A stretch of 48,874 nt of DNA, from the NCBI GenBank assembly GCA_015065425.1, contig SVQH01000022.1, positions 1 through 48,874 on the forward strand, written 5' to 3'. The first letter of the stretch is position 1. Each line of letters starts with the position of its first letter. Both the position numbers and the translations under genes were made by a program. This DNA is from Oscillospiraceae bacterium. GTDB taxonomy: Bacteria; Bacillota; Clostridia; Oscillospirales; Acutalibacteraceae. The notes under the pieces are model-generated. The model saw only the letters and a program-made list of their open reading frames with translations. It was not told where the DNA came from and made no database searches. Below are positions 1 through 7,313 of the stretch, piece after piece.

Positions 1-506
1 CAGGTGGGTTCATATTCTACTTCTGATGATGTGGGCTCTGAGGGAAGTGTGTGACCGAGAGCTTCAATAGCTTCTCTCTTGATAGTAAGGAGTTTCTCGC
101 ATCTTTCGCAGTTGAAGAGAAGCTTCATTCTGCCTTCTTCCATGCAGGTGGGCTCATATTCTACTTCTGTAGAAGTAGCCTGAGCAGGCATTATATGACC
201 GCCGAGATCTTCACCGCGTGTTTCACCGCAACGAGTGCATGTTTCGGGAGCAGTGCAAGTAGCAGCTGCGAAATCATGACCGAGTGCAGGTACATTTTCT
301 CTTCTGAAGGTAAGGAACTTACCGCATTCTGCACAGTTGGTAACATACTTATATCTGCCTGACTCTGTGCATGTTGCTTCCCATTCAACTTCAAGAACGG
401 GTTCTGCAGGTGTGTGCTCATGAGTTGCTTCTGCAGCAAAAACTGCGAGGGGCATAACACTGAGCATCATAAGGATAACTGTAAAAACTGAAATGACCTT
501 TTTCAT
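1..506 (-). CDS. Secreted cysteine-repeat surface protein, C-terminus cut by the window edge
   Basis: The reading frame opens at an ATG (506-504) behind a strong GGAGG site and runs off the left edge, so only about 168 N-terminal residues are visible. It starts with a typical signal peptide (MKK, a hydrophobic stretch rich in V, I, L and M, then VFAAEA). The mature part consists of degenerate modules of about 45 residues with CxxC pairs (NCAECGK, TCTRCGE, NCERCEK), each closing on an ALGH-type motif and partly linked by EVEYEPTC. The repeat is also visible in the DNA: nearly identical stretches begin near 1 and 144. Such Cys-pair/GH repeat arrays are known from clostridial extracellular proteins of unknown function, where the cysteines may bind metal or form disulfides. 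It is transcribed from its own promoter and is separated from parB by a terminator. No enzymatic domain is visible in this part. Confidence 0.75.
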   Translation of the reverse strand, partial: MKKVISVFTVILMMLSVMPLAVFAAEATHEHTPAEPVLEVEWEATCTESGRYKYVTNCAECGKFLTFRRENVPALGHDFAAATCTAPETCTRCGETRGEDLGGHIMPAQATSTEVEYEPTCMEEGRMKLLFNCERCEKLLTIKREAIEALGHTLPSEPTSSEVEYEPT

Positions 507-546
507 AAAACTATTTCCTCCGATAATTATGTTTTTTACCCGACAC

Positions 547-575
547 ATAATACTACTGTTTTTCGTAAATGTCAA
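547..575 (-). promoter_or_regulatory. Consensus sigma-A promoter of the cysteine-repeat gene
   Basis: On the minus strand a perfect TTGACA (575-570) and TATTAT (552-547) are 17 bp apart. They precede the ATG at 506 and its GGAGG site by a short leader. The rest of the gap (576-775) is AT-rich and shows no gene. Confidence 0.8.
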
Positions 576-775
576 TACCGTTCATGCATAATTTTTATGC
601 ATTTTACATATTTTGAAATTATTCTTTTGTATTTTTTGCCTTAAACCGGTTATTTTATTGTTAAACACTTGCCTCCTTTCTGTTTTCTCAGTCCTTGCTC
701 ACCGGCAATGAGAGTATATTCCTGTCTCTTTCTCTTTATTCTTTATTTTTTCAATAATTTACCACAATCCGTTCC

Positions 776-813
776 AAGCAAAAAGACAGCCCTTGCGAAC
801 TGTCTTTTTGCTT
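776..813 (-). terminator. Terminator hairpin after parB
   Basis: A perfect 14-bp stem AAGCAAAAAGACAG / CTGTCTTTTTGCTT encloses a 10-nt loop. It sits about 55 bp beyond the parB stop codon. The T-run lies in the 3' arm. Because both arms carry A or T tracts it could act on either strand. Confidence 0.75.
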
Positions 814-868
814 TGGATGTGGGGTGTGAAAGAGAAAGATATGGGCTGTATATGATAAAGAGTTTCCT

Positions 869-1645
869 CTATATCATCTTGTTAATGGTCACGGTATACA
901 CTATTTTTCTGTCGTCCTCTGTTTTTTTAACATCTGCCTCAATTCCCGATGCCTTCATTGTTTTTATTGCATGATCCAGTGTGTTTGTAAATATGTTCAT
1001 ATCTTTATACCGTGCTCTGAAAACTGTTCTCTTTTCAGAATTATTTACTGTTTCCAATGCTTCACTGAAGCTCATGGATGCACTTACCATCAATTCCGTT
1101 ACTTCATTTCTTTTGTTAACATCTGTTATTCTGCTTATCAATACTGCATCCTTTTCCTGTATTCCTCCCGTAATTATCTTCCACTTGATATTTTCCGGCA
1201 AAGATAAAAGGTGTATTCTTGATAATATCATTCCCTCGGGAATACATAGAAGTCCGCTTATTTCTTCCAGAGAGTACATTTCCCGCAATTCTTCTATTCT
1301 TCTTGCTGTATCAAGAAAATGAACATCTCTTCTATGCAGGTTTTCCGCTATGCTGTATATATTATACTTTTCATCCTCATCCTGTATAAGAAGACTCGGT
1401 ATATACTCAAGTCCGGCAAGTTCTGCTGCTTTTCTTCTTCTCTCTCCTGCAATTATTCTGTATCTTCCCGAGCCGATGCTTCTTACTGTTACGGGATTCA
1501 GCATTCCTATGGTTTCTATTGAATCAGCAAGTTCACGGAGTTCTTCGGATGAGATTACCGTTCTTTCATATTCTTCGGGCGGTTCAATATCCTCTGCGGG
1601 TATCAGAAGAACCTGTCCGCCTGTTTTTAATCTGTATGTAAGCAT
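869..1645 (-). CDS. parB: ParB/Noc-family centromere-binding protein
   Basis: The 258-residue protein has the ParB N-terminal domain with the CTP-binding motif GERRRKAAELAG (about residues 65-76) and the following ENLHRRDVHFLDTARRIEEL segment (about residues 97-116). A helix-turn-helix region follows (LEEISGLLCIPEGMILSRIHLLSLP), then a C-terminal dimerisation part. Family members load on parS sites, slide as CTP clamps and organise the origin region; Noc paralogues instead bind other sites and protect the nucleoid from division. Its place after rsmG is where noc lies in Bacillus, but a perfect parS is present 1.2 kb upstream, which favours ParB specificity. There is no adjacent parA and none in the window. 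The start is ATG 1645 with a modest GGTG ribosome site. A two-tier hairpin separates it from rsmG. Confidence 0.85.
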   Translation of the reverse strand: MLTYRLKTGGQVLLIPAEDIEPPEEYERTVISSEELRELADSIETIGMLNPVTVRSIGSGRYRIIAGERRRKAAELAGLEYIPSLLIQDEDEKYNIYSIAENLHRRDVHFLDTARRIEELREMYSLEEISGLLCIPEGMILSRIHLLSLPENIKWKIITGGIQEKDAVLISRITDVNKRNEVTELMVSASMSFSEALETVNNSEKRTVFRARYKDMNIFTNTLDHAIKTMKASGIEADVKKTEDDRKIVYTVTINKMI

Positions 1646-1662
1646 ATAACACCAAAATAACG

Positions 1663-1718
1663 AAGCTGTGATATTTTCCTGTAAGGGTCGTCCTTACATT
1701 GAAAGAATACCACAGCTT
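1663..1718. promoter_or_regulatory. Two-tier hairpin between rsmG and parB
   Basis: An inner stem GTAAGG/CCTTAC (1681-1686, 1692-1697) is nested in an outer stem AAGCTGTG/CACAGCTT (1663-1670, 1711-1718). It lies between the rsmG stop and the parB ribosome site on the transcribed strand. It lacks a long T-run, so it may be an attenuator, a processing site or a protein-binding structure rather than a plain terminator. Confidence 0.45.
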
Positions 1719-1769
1719 TTCTGCGAAATATTATATATTAAGCATGTCACTTTATAAATCTTTTTCGGT

Positions 1770-2480
1770 TTATAAAGGCTTTTTTGATATCTGTGCGTAT
1801 GCACGGGGATATTTTGGTGAAGTTTGCGAAATTTTTTCCGCAACAATTATTTCTCTCTCACTGCCGTCAGGTATAGAATACTTATATTTACTTATTACCT
1901 TTGCACCGAGATTTACAACTGCCGAACATCCTCTTTGGTCCTCTTCTGTAGACAGCACGGCTTTCAGAGGAGAAAAGACTCCTCCGACTTTAACAAGCGG
2001 CACGGAATATTCGGCAAGTACATTAAGTGCTGCTACGGCACGGGAAGTTACTACATCAAATTTTTCTCTGAACTCAGCCTTTTTGGCTGCGTCTTCTGCA
2101 CGTATGGTTATTATTTCAGCTTCAAGTCCCAGTTCTTTTAAGAGAAATCTTATAAAATCAAGTTTTTTGTTTACGGAATCAATCATTGTGATATTAAGTG
2201 ACGGCTCTGCACAGAGAAGTGCCGCACCGGGGAAACCTGCACCTGTACCTACATCTATTATTCTTTTTTCGGGCGTAAGCGGAACAAATTTATTAAGACA
2301 CAGACTGTCAACGAAATGCTTTATAACAATATCATCGGGAGCAGTAATTGCAGTCAGATTTACCTTGCTGTTGTAATCAACAAGCAGTTTTGCATATTCG
2401 TCAAATCTGTCTGCAGCACGCTCACTTATTCTTATTCCCAACTGTTCACAGGAACTGAAAAGCAATTCTTTTGAAATCAT
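1770..2480 (-). CDS. rsmG: 16S rRNA (guanine-N7) methyltransferase
   Basis: The 236-residue protein matches RsmG (GidB), which methylates N7 of a conserved guanine in the 530 loop of 16S rRNA using S-adenosylmethionine. The SAM-binding loop VGTGAGFPG is at about residues 76-84, followed by MIDSVNKKLDFI and the conserved SRAVA and PLK motifs. Its length is normal for the family. Only 3 bp separate it from the mnmG stop, so the two genes are cotranscribed from the mnmG promoter, as in most Firmicutes. Loss-of-function in this family gives low-level streptomycin resistance; nothing here suggests inactivation. Confidence 0.95.
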   Translation of the reverse strand: MISKELLFSSCEQLGIRISERAADRFDEYAKLLVDYNSKVNLTAITAPDDIVIKHFVDSLCLNKFVPLTPEKRIIDVGTGAGFPGAALLCAEPSLNITMIDSVNKKLDFIRFLLKELGLEAEIITIRAEDAAKKAEFREKFDVVTSRAVAALNVLAEYSVPLVKVGGVFSPLKAVLSTEEDQRGCSAVVNLGAKVISKYKYSIPDGSEREIIVAEKISQTSPKYPRAYAQISKKPL

Positions 2481-2483
2481 TTT

Positions 2484-4361
2484 TTACTCTCCCCTTCCGT
2501 TTTTTGAAAGATATATGAGAAGAACAGAAATATCTGCAGGACTTACACCTGAAATTCTTGAAGCCTGACCGATACTTCTCGGTCTTATCTTTGAAAGCTT
2601 CTCTATGGCTTCTATTCTGAGGTTAATTACATCCTTATAATCTATATCTTCAGGTATAAGCTTTACTTCAAGCCTTCTCATTTCATTTACCTGAGACAGC
2701 TGTCTTTTAATATAGCCTTCATACTTAAGGTCTATTTCTACCTGTTCAAAGACTTCATAAGGAAGCTCGGGTCTGTTTTTGTCAAAGGGTGTAAGCACTT
2801 CATAGTTAAGCTGAGGTCTTCTGATGAGATCAGCAAGTTTACATCCCGTGGAAAGTGCAGATGTTTCACGTGAAACAAGTAAAGAATTAATTTCTTCTCC
2901 GGGTGCAATAACCGTGCTCTCAGTCCTCTTTCTCTCTTCCTCAATAAGGTCAAGCTTTTCAAGAAGCTTATTATATCTTTCATCGCTTATAAGTCCCAGT
3001 TCATGACCTTTTTTCATAAGCCTTATATCTGCATTATCCTGTCTGAGTATAAGACGGTATTCGGACCGGGATGTCATCATTCTGTACGGCTCATTGCAAC
3101 CCTTGGTAACAAGGTCATCAATAAGCGTTCCTATATATGAACCCGAACGTTCGAGAATAAACGGTTCTTTGTTCTGCACCTTAAGTGCTGCATTGATGCC
3201 TGCAACAAGTCCCTGAGCCGCGGCTTCCTCATATCCGCTTGATCCGTTGAACTGCCCTGCACCGAAAAGATTTTCCACATTGAGAAATTCAAGGGTAGGT
3301 TTAAGTTCAAGAGGGTCAACACAGTCATACTCTATAGCATAAGCATTTCTCATTATTTCGCAGTGTTCAAGCCCCTTGATGGAACGGATAAAACCTTCCT
3401 GAACATCAACGGGGAGAGAAGATGAAAGTCCCTGAAGATAAAGCTCTTCCGTATCAAGTCCGCAAGGCTCTATAAAAATCTGATGTCTCTCCTTCTCGGA
3501 AAAACGTACCATCTTATCTTCTATGCTGGGACAGTATCTCGGACCCACTCCTTCTATCATACCTCCGAAAAGAGGTGAGCGGTGAAGATTTTCCGTTATT
3601 ATGCGTTTTGTTTCTTCATTTGTATATGTAATATAACATGAAAGAATATTCTTCGGAGCCTCACGGGTCGCAAATGAAAAAGGAACAACTCTCTCATCAC
3701 CGTGCTGTTCTTCAAGCTCTGAAAAATCAACACTTCTGCGGTTTACTCTCGAAGGTGTTCCCGTCTTGAAGCGGCGAAGTTCTATACCCTGCTCTTTCAG
3801 CGAATCTGAAAGTCCTATAGCGGGAAACATTCCGTCGGGGCCGCTTCTGTAACATTTATCACCCACATAAATTTTTCCGTCAAGAAATGTACCTGTAGCA
3901 AGAATAACACACTGTGCATGGTATACGCAGTCAAGCTGTGTTTTTAATTCCCAAAAAGAATTATTATTTTTTCTGAGAGAAACTATCTCTGCCTGAACAA
4001 GGGAAAGTCCTTCCTGCTTTTCAAGGGCATTTTTCATATATTTTGAATATTCTCTTCTGTCTATCTGTGCTCTCAGAGAATGAACGGCAGGACCTTTACC
4101 GAGATTCAGCATACGGCTCTGAAGAGTATTCTTATCAGCGGCAATTCCCATCTCACCGCCCAAGGCATCAATTTCACGGACAAGATGTCCCTTTGAGGTT
4201 CCGCCTATGGAAGGATTACAAGCCATGTTACCTATCCAGTCAAGATTAATGGTAAAGCAGACGACCTTTGTCCCGAGACGTGCCGCCGCAAGAGCCGCTT
4301 CAATACCCGCATGACCGGCACCGATAACAGCCACATCATATTTTCCCGAAAAATAGTCCAT
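2484..4361 (-). CDS. mnmG: tRNA uridine-5-carboxymethylaminomethyl modification enzyme, FAD subunit
   Basis: MnmG (GidA) works with the GTPase MnmE to modify the wobble uridine U34 of several tRNAs. The FAD-binding Rossmann motif GAGHAG is at residues 14-19. Further family motifs follow (CNPSIGG, GTFLDGKIYVG, FKTGTPSR, EAAAQGLVAG, TSRSEYRL) and the C-terminal domain that contacts MnmE is complete. I chose the ATG at 4361, directly behind GGAGGG, which gives 625 residues, a normal length; a reading frame 16 codons longer exists but would start at the promoter's -10 region. The gene carries an internal parS site at 2862-2877. It leads the mnmG-rsmG-parB operon and is divergent from its partner mnmE, which is unusual because the two are normally adjacent and codirectional. 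Confidence 0.97.
   Translation of the reverse strand: MDYFSGKYDVAVIGAGHAGIEAALAAARLGTKVVCFTINLDWIGNMACNPSIGGTSKGHLVREIDALGGEMGIAADKNTLQSRMLNLGKGPAVHSLRAQIDRREYSKYMKNALEKQEGLSLVQAEIVSLRKNNNSFWELKTQLDCVYHAQCVILATGTFLDGKIYVGDKCYRSGPDGMFPAIGLSDSLKEQGIELRRFKTGTPSRVNRRSVDFSELEEQHGDERVVPFSFATREAPKNILSCYITYTNEETKRIITENLHRSPLFGGMIEGVGPRYCPSIEDKMVRFSEKERHQIFIEPCGLDTEELYLQGLSSSLPVDVQEGFIRSIKGLEHCEIMRNAYAIEYDCVDPLELKPTLEFLNVENLFGAGQFNGSSGYEEAAAQGLVAGINAALKVQNKEPFILERSGSYIGTLIDDLVTKGCNEPYRMMTSRSEYRLILRQDNADIRLMKKGHELGLISDERYNKLLEKLDLIEEERKRTESTVIAPGEEINSLLVSRETSALSTGCKLADLIRRPQLNYEVLTPFDKNRPELPYEVFEQVEIDLKYEGYIKRQLSQVNEMRRLEVKLIPEDIDYKDVINLRIEAIEKLSKIRPRSIGQASRISGVSPADISVLLIYLSKNGRGE
2862..2877. promoter_or_regulatory. 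parS centromere site inside mnmG
   Basis: TGTTTCACGTGAAACA is a perfect 16-bp palindrome matching the published ParB-binding consensus (TGTTNCACGTGAAACA). It is embedded in the mnmG coding sequence, about 1.2 kb from the parB gene. parS sites cluster near replication origins in Firmicutes, so this independently supports an origin-proximal location. Confidence 0.93.
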
Positions 4362-4395
4362 ATTATCCCTCCGAAACAAGTTTTCAGAACAAATT

Positions 4396-4424
4396 ATTAT
4401 ATCATGCATTTAATTTTATTGCAA
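4396..4424 (-). promoter_or_regulatory. Promoter of the mnmG-rsmG-parB operon
   Basis: On the minus strand TTGCAA (4424-4419) and a perfect TATAAT (4401-4396) are separated by 17 bp. They predict a short leader before the GGAGGG site and the ATG at 4361. Confidence 0.7.
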
Positions 4425-4426
4425 TA

Positions 4427-4455
4427 TTGACTTATGATGTTTATAATAGTTATAT
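4427..4455 (+). promoter_or_regulatory. mnmE: Candidate promoter of mnmE
   Basis: TTGACT (4427-4432) and TTATAT (4450-4455) have 17-bp spacing and would leave a leader of about 90 nt. Other TATAAT-like boxes at 4497 and 4524 lack good -35 partners, so the exact start is unsure. Confidence 0.4.
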
Positions 4456-4554
4456 AAACATCTGAAAGTCACGCCCTTATGATGTCAACTTTATATTATA
4501 ATATGTATATATACTAATTACACTATAATATAATAAAAATTGTGAGGAATATAT

Positions 4555-5916
4555 ATGTCTACAATAGCAGCAATAGCCACACCCAATGCGGCAGGCGGAA
4601 TAGGTATAATCAGAATATCGGGTGATGAGGCTCTGACAATAACAGAAAAATGCTTCAAATCATATTCGGGTAAAAAAATAACGGATATGGAAGGTTACCG
4701 TGCGGCATACGGTCAGGTATATGAAAACGACAGCCCCATAGATGAGGCTGTGGTTATCGTATACAGAGCTCCGAAAAGCTATACGGGGGAAAATGTCTGT
4801 GAGATATGCTGTCACGGCGGTATATATATAATGAATAAGGTTCTGAGACTTATTTTTTCTCTCGGTGCAATACCCTCCGAACCCGGTGAATTTACAAAAA
4901 GAGCATATCTTAACGGCAAAATGGACCTCGCTCAGGCAGAAAGTGTTATGAACGTAATTTCCGCCTCGGGAGAGGCAGCACTCAATGCGGCAAGAAACAC
5001 TCTTAAAGGCAGTGTAAGTAAAAAAATAGGAGAAATTTGTTCCTCCCTCATATCCTCTGCCGCCGCACTTGCAGCATGGAGTGATTATCCTGATGAAGAT
5101 ATTCCCGCAGTTGAAAACGGAGCTTTGTTGACTACACTTCATTCAGCCGGAAAGGAGCTTCAAAAGCTTCTTGACAGGTATGACAGCGGTAAAGCCGTAA
5201 CCCAAGGGGTAAACACAGTAATATGCGGAAAGCCCAATGTGGGAAAATCAACTCTTATGAATGTTCTTTCAGGCTGTGAAAGATCCATAGTCACCTCAGT
5301 TGCAGGCACAACAAGGGATATAATCGAAGAAACCGTAAGAGTAGGAGACATACTTCTGCGTCTTGCAGACACGGCAGGAATTCATGAAACCTCCGACGAG
5401 GTTGAAAGCATAGGAGTAAACCTCGCCAAAGACAGAATGGAAACAGCAGACCTTATTCTTGCAGTATTCGACGTTTCAAGACCTCTTGACAGTGAAGACA
5501 GAGAGCTTCTCGAAATCTGCAGTAAAAAAAGATGCCTTGCCATCATAAATAAGTCAGACCTCTCCCCTGAATTTTCAGCCACAGATATTGAAAAATATAT
5601 TCCTCGCTGTATCACACTTTCAGCAAAAAATGAAGAAAGCACCGATGTGATAAAAACAGAACTCGAAAATATCCTCGGAACGGCAGGACTTGATTTTTCA
5701 CAGGAAATGCTCGCCGCAGGCAGACAGTATGAATGTGCAAAAAAAGCAAAGGACTGCATAAACGAGGCAGTTACGGCACTTGAGGCAGGATATACCGTAG
5801 ATGCCGTAAATGTCAGCATCGACTGTGCAATAGAACACCTGCTCACTCTCACGGGTAAAAAAGCAAGTGAAGAAATAGTCAACGAGGTATTCTCAAAATT
5901 CTGTGTAGGAAAATAA
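4555..5916 (+). CDS. mnmE: tRNA modification GTPase
   Basis: MnmE (TrmE) is the GTPase partner of MnmG in wobble-uridine modification. The N-terminal tetrahydrofolate-binding domain (to about residue 120) contains the GGIGIIRISG and CHGG motifs. The inserted Ras-like G domain has GKPNVGKST (about 225-233), GTTRDII, DTAGIHE and NKSD. The helical domain ends in the diagnostic C-terminal FCVGK, which holds the catalytic cysteine. At 453 residues it is of normal length. The ribosome site is GAGGA about 8 bp before the ATG. It is transcribed away from mnmG and toward the non-coding DnaA-box-like cluster; the genes that usually precede it (rpmH, rnpA, yidC, jag) are not here. Confidence 0.97.
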   Translation: MSTIAAIATPNAAGGIGIIRISGDEALTITEKCFKSYSGKKITDMEGYRAAYGQVYENDSPIDEAVVIVYRAPKSYTGENVCEICCHGGIYIMNKVLRLIFSLGAIPSEPGEFTKRAYLNGKMDLAQAESVMNVISASGEAALNAARNTLKGSVSKKIGEICSSLISSAAALAAWSDYPDEDIPAVENGALLTTLHSAGKELQKLLDRYDSGKAVTQGVNTVICGKPNVGKSTLMNVLSGCERSIVTSVAGTTRDIIEETVRVGDILLRLADTAGIHETSDEVESIGVNLAKDRMETADLILAVFDVSRPLDSEDRELLEICSKKRCLAIINKSDLSPEFSATDIEKYIPRCITLSAKNEESTDVIKTELENILGTAGLDFSQEMLAAGRQYECAKKAKDCINEAVTALEAGYTVDAVNVSIDCAIEHLLTLTGKKASEEIVNEVFSKFCVGK

Positions 5917-6086
5917 AACCATAGATTATACACATATTTTATAACCGACTGTGTCTTCATAAAAAAGTGAATAACTAAAATATTTACTCAAAAAAAATGA
6001 ATATTATAATTTAATATTCTGTATATATATTCAATATCAATGTCAGATATCCATCTGTTGCGGGATAAAATTTCAGACATTTATTT

Positions 6087-6359
6087 TCAGAAAATTGCTG
6101 ATACCAATGCGGCGGCGGCTGCACCTACGGCTGCCGCCGAACCCATTTTTATAAGCTGTGTTTTGTCTCTCAGGCTATCCTTCAGCTTTCGTTTTTCCGG
6201 AGGCTTTGAAGCATTTTTTATAAGCCTGTCGGCACTGTTTTTAAGCTTACTTTCACTTACCGAAAAACATTCGGGACGGACAAAAAATATGACCTTTTCA
6301 AAGTATGAATTTTCAGGCTGATTAACTTCAAGCACCTGGCGGTTGATTCCTTTAAGCAT
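6087..6359 (-). CDS. Small unknown protein with a C-terminal membrane anchor
   Basis: A 90-residue protein starts at an ATG (6359) directly behind AAGGAGG, which argues for a real gene. The N-terminal part (MLKGINRQVLEVN, YFEKVIFFVRPE) is amphipathic, the middle is basic and lysine-rich, and the last 20 residues (MGSAAAVGAAAAALVSAIF) form one alanine/valine-rich membrane segment, as in a tail-anchored protein. I do not recognise a named family. It lies alone between mnmE and the non-coding region on the opposite strand from mnmE. No catalytic motif is visible. Confidence 0.6.
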   Translation of the reverse strand: MLKGINRQVLEVNQPENSYFEKVIFFVRPECFSVSESKLKNSADRLIKNASKPPEKRKLKDSLRDKTQLIKMGSAAAVGAAAAALVSAIF

Positions 6360-6450
6360 AATTTTACCTCCTTACGGATATGCTTTAATTATTATTGACA
6401 TAATAAGAAACAAATAACAGAAATATCCCGACAGAATTAATTTGCCGACA

Positions 6451-6513
6451 CAAAAAAAGGAAAAACAAAAACCCGTCGGATTACGGTTTGATTAAGAAGT
6501 ATAATCCTGACGG
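6451..6513 (-). terminator. Minus-strand intrinsic terminator with no obvious gene in front of it
   Basis: On the minus strand CCGTC (T bulge) GGATTA pairs with TAATCCGACGG and is followed by GTTTTTGTTTTTCC and a further T-run. This is a well-formed terminator, yet no convincing coding region lies upstream of it on that strand, which points to an unannotated transcript coming from the 6514-7080 interval. Confidence 0.55.
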
Positions 6514-7094
6514 TAATAATATTTCCCCGTCTGAAAACGGCAGAACATAAAACTGACACGAATGTTTTTATCATACGATTTTCAGATAAGACGCATATAA
6601 CAAAACCCTTCATCAGAAATATATTCGGAAAGAACAGACCTCACCGTGCCCCCGACAGAGAATTAAATATATCGGGATAAAATCTGTCCCGGAAAATATC
6701 TGAAACCATCTTTCTTAAAGCTTACATTCAGTGTTTTTTGAAACAAGCAACCTGCCGGACAAGCTGCAGTTGATGCAGAACTCATCCTCAAACACACAGA
6801 AATACTATAAGCAATTTTACGAAAAGCACTTTGAATCAACTTAAATGAAATTATGACTCAAGAACTTGTAAAGACTTCAAATCTATTTGTTATTTTTTTA
6901 ACATAGTTGCATTTTCGGAATATCTTGTGTCTCAGTTTTTATTAAAACACATTATCTTCCGATTTCCCTTTTTTCCTTTTTCTGACAACTTTTTCTTTTA
7001 ATGTTTTGTAAAATCAGCGGACTTTACAACAGCTTGGTAAAAACTTACTGTAAACATTATTATACATTCTGTATTATGTGCAAAACTGTGAAAA
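6514..7094. other. Non-coding stretch without a recognisable gene
   Basis: About 580 bp contain only short reading frames without convincing ribosome sites. A 35-codon plus-strand frame ends at about 6844 and a 40-codon minus-strand frame starts near 6788; neither resembles a family I know. A small hairpin (CGGGA/TCCCG near 6674-6695) is present. The minus-strand terminator at 6451-6513 could end a small RNA that starts here. Confidence 0.4.
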
Positions 7095-7204
7095 TGTTGA
7101 AAACTCTGTTGAAAATGTTGATAACTGACCCTAAAAAGCCTTGATAAACCAAGTTTTTAACATTAAAAAGTTATTAACATCCACATTTTGTTAAATTTTT
7201 AACA
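7095..7204. other. Cluster of DnaA-box-like 9-mers (possible origin half)
   Basis: Three copies of TGTTGAAAA/TGTTGATAA (7095-7103, 7107-7115, 7116-7124) face three TTTTTAACA/TTATTAACA copies (7154-7162, 7171-7179, 7196-7204); a further TTTTTAACA is at 6895-6903. Read as one strand they fit TTWTYAACA, one base off the DnaA box TTWTNCACA at position 6 or 7. AT-rich DNA follows (7246-7300), including a 12-bp inverted repeat TTTAAATAAAAT/ATTTTATTTAAA (7253-7264, 7274-7285). Similar 9-mers occur in the dnaA-dnaN gap. Confidence 0.5.
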
Positions 7205-7225
7205 TATACAGGTAGTTGTGTGAAC

Positions 7226-7304
7226 TTGCCGTCTATACAAAATGGAGATATTTTTAAATAAAATTATCTGAATATTTTATTTAAATTGCCAATTATACAA
7301 AATG
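7226..7304 (+). repeat. Direct repeat flanking an AT-rich palindrome upstream of the glycosylase gene
   Basis: TTGCC-NNN-TATACAAAATG occurs at 7226-7244 and again exactly 60 bp later at 7286-7304. Between the copies is the perfect 12-bp inverted repeat at 7253-7285. The second copy overlaps the ribosome site of the OGG gene. It may be a duplicated leader or an operator pair. Confidence 0.55.
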
Positions 7305-7313
7305 AGGTGCATT

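Noticed and set aside
6700-6850. Remnant of a transposase or small gene (frames ending in YEKHFEST or starting SSASTAACP)
   Set aside because: The frames are 35-40 codons, lack ribosome sites and resemble no family I know.
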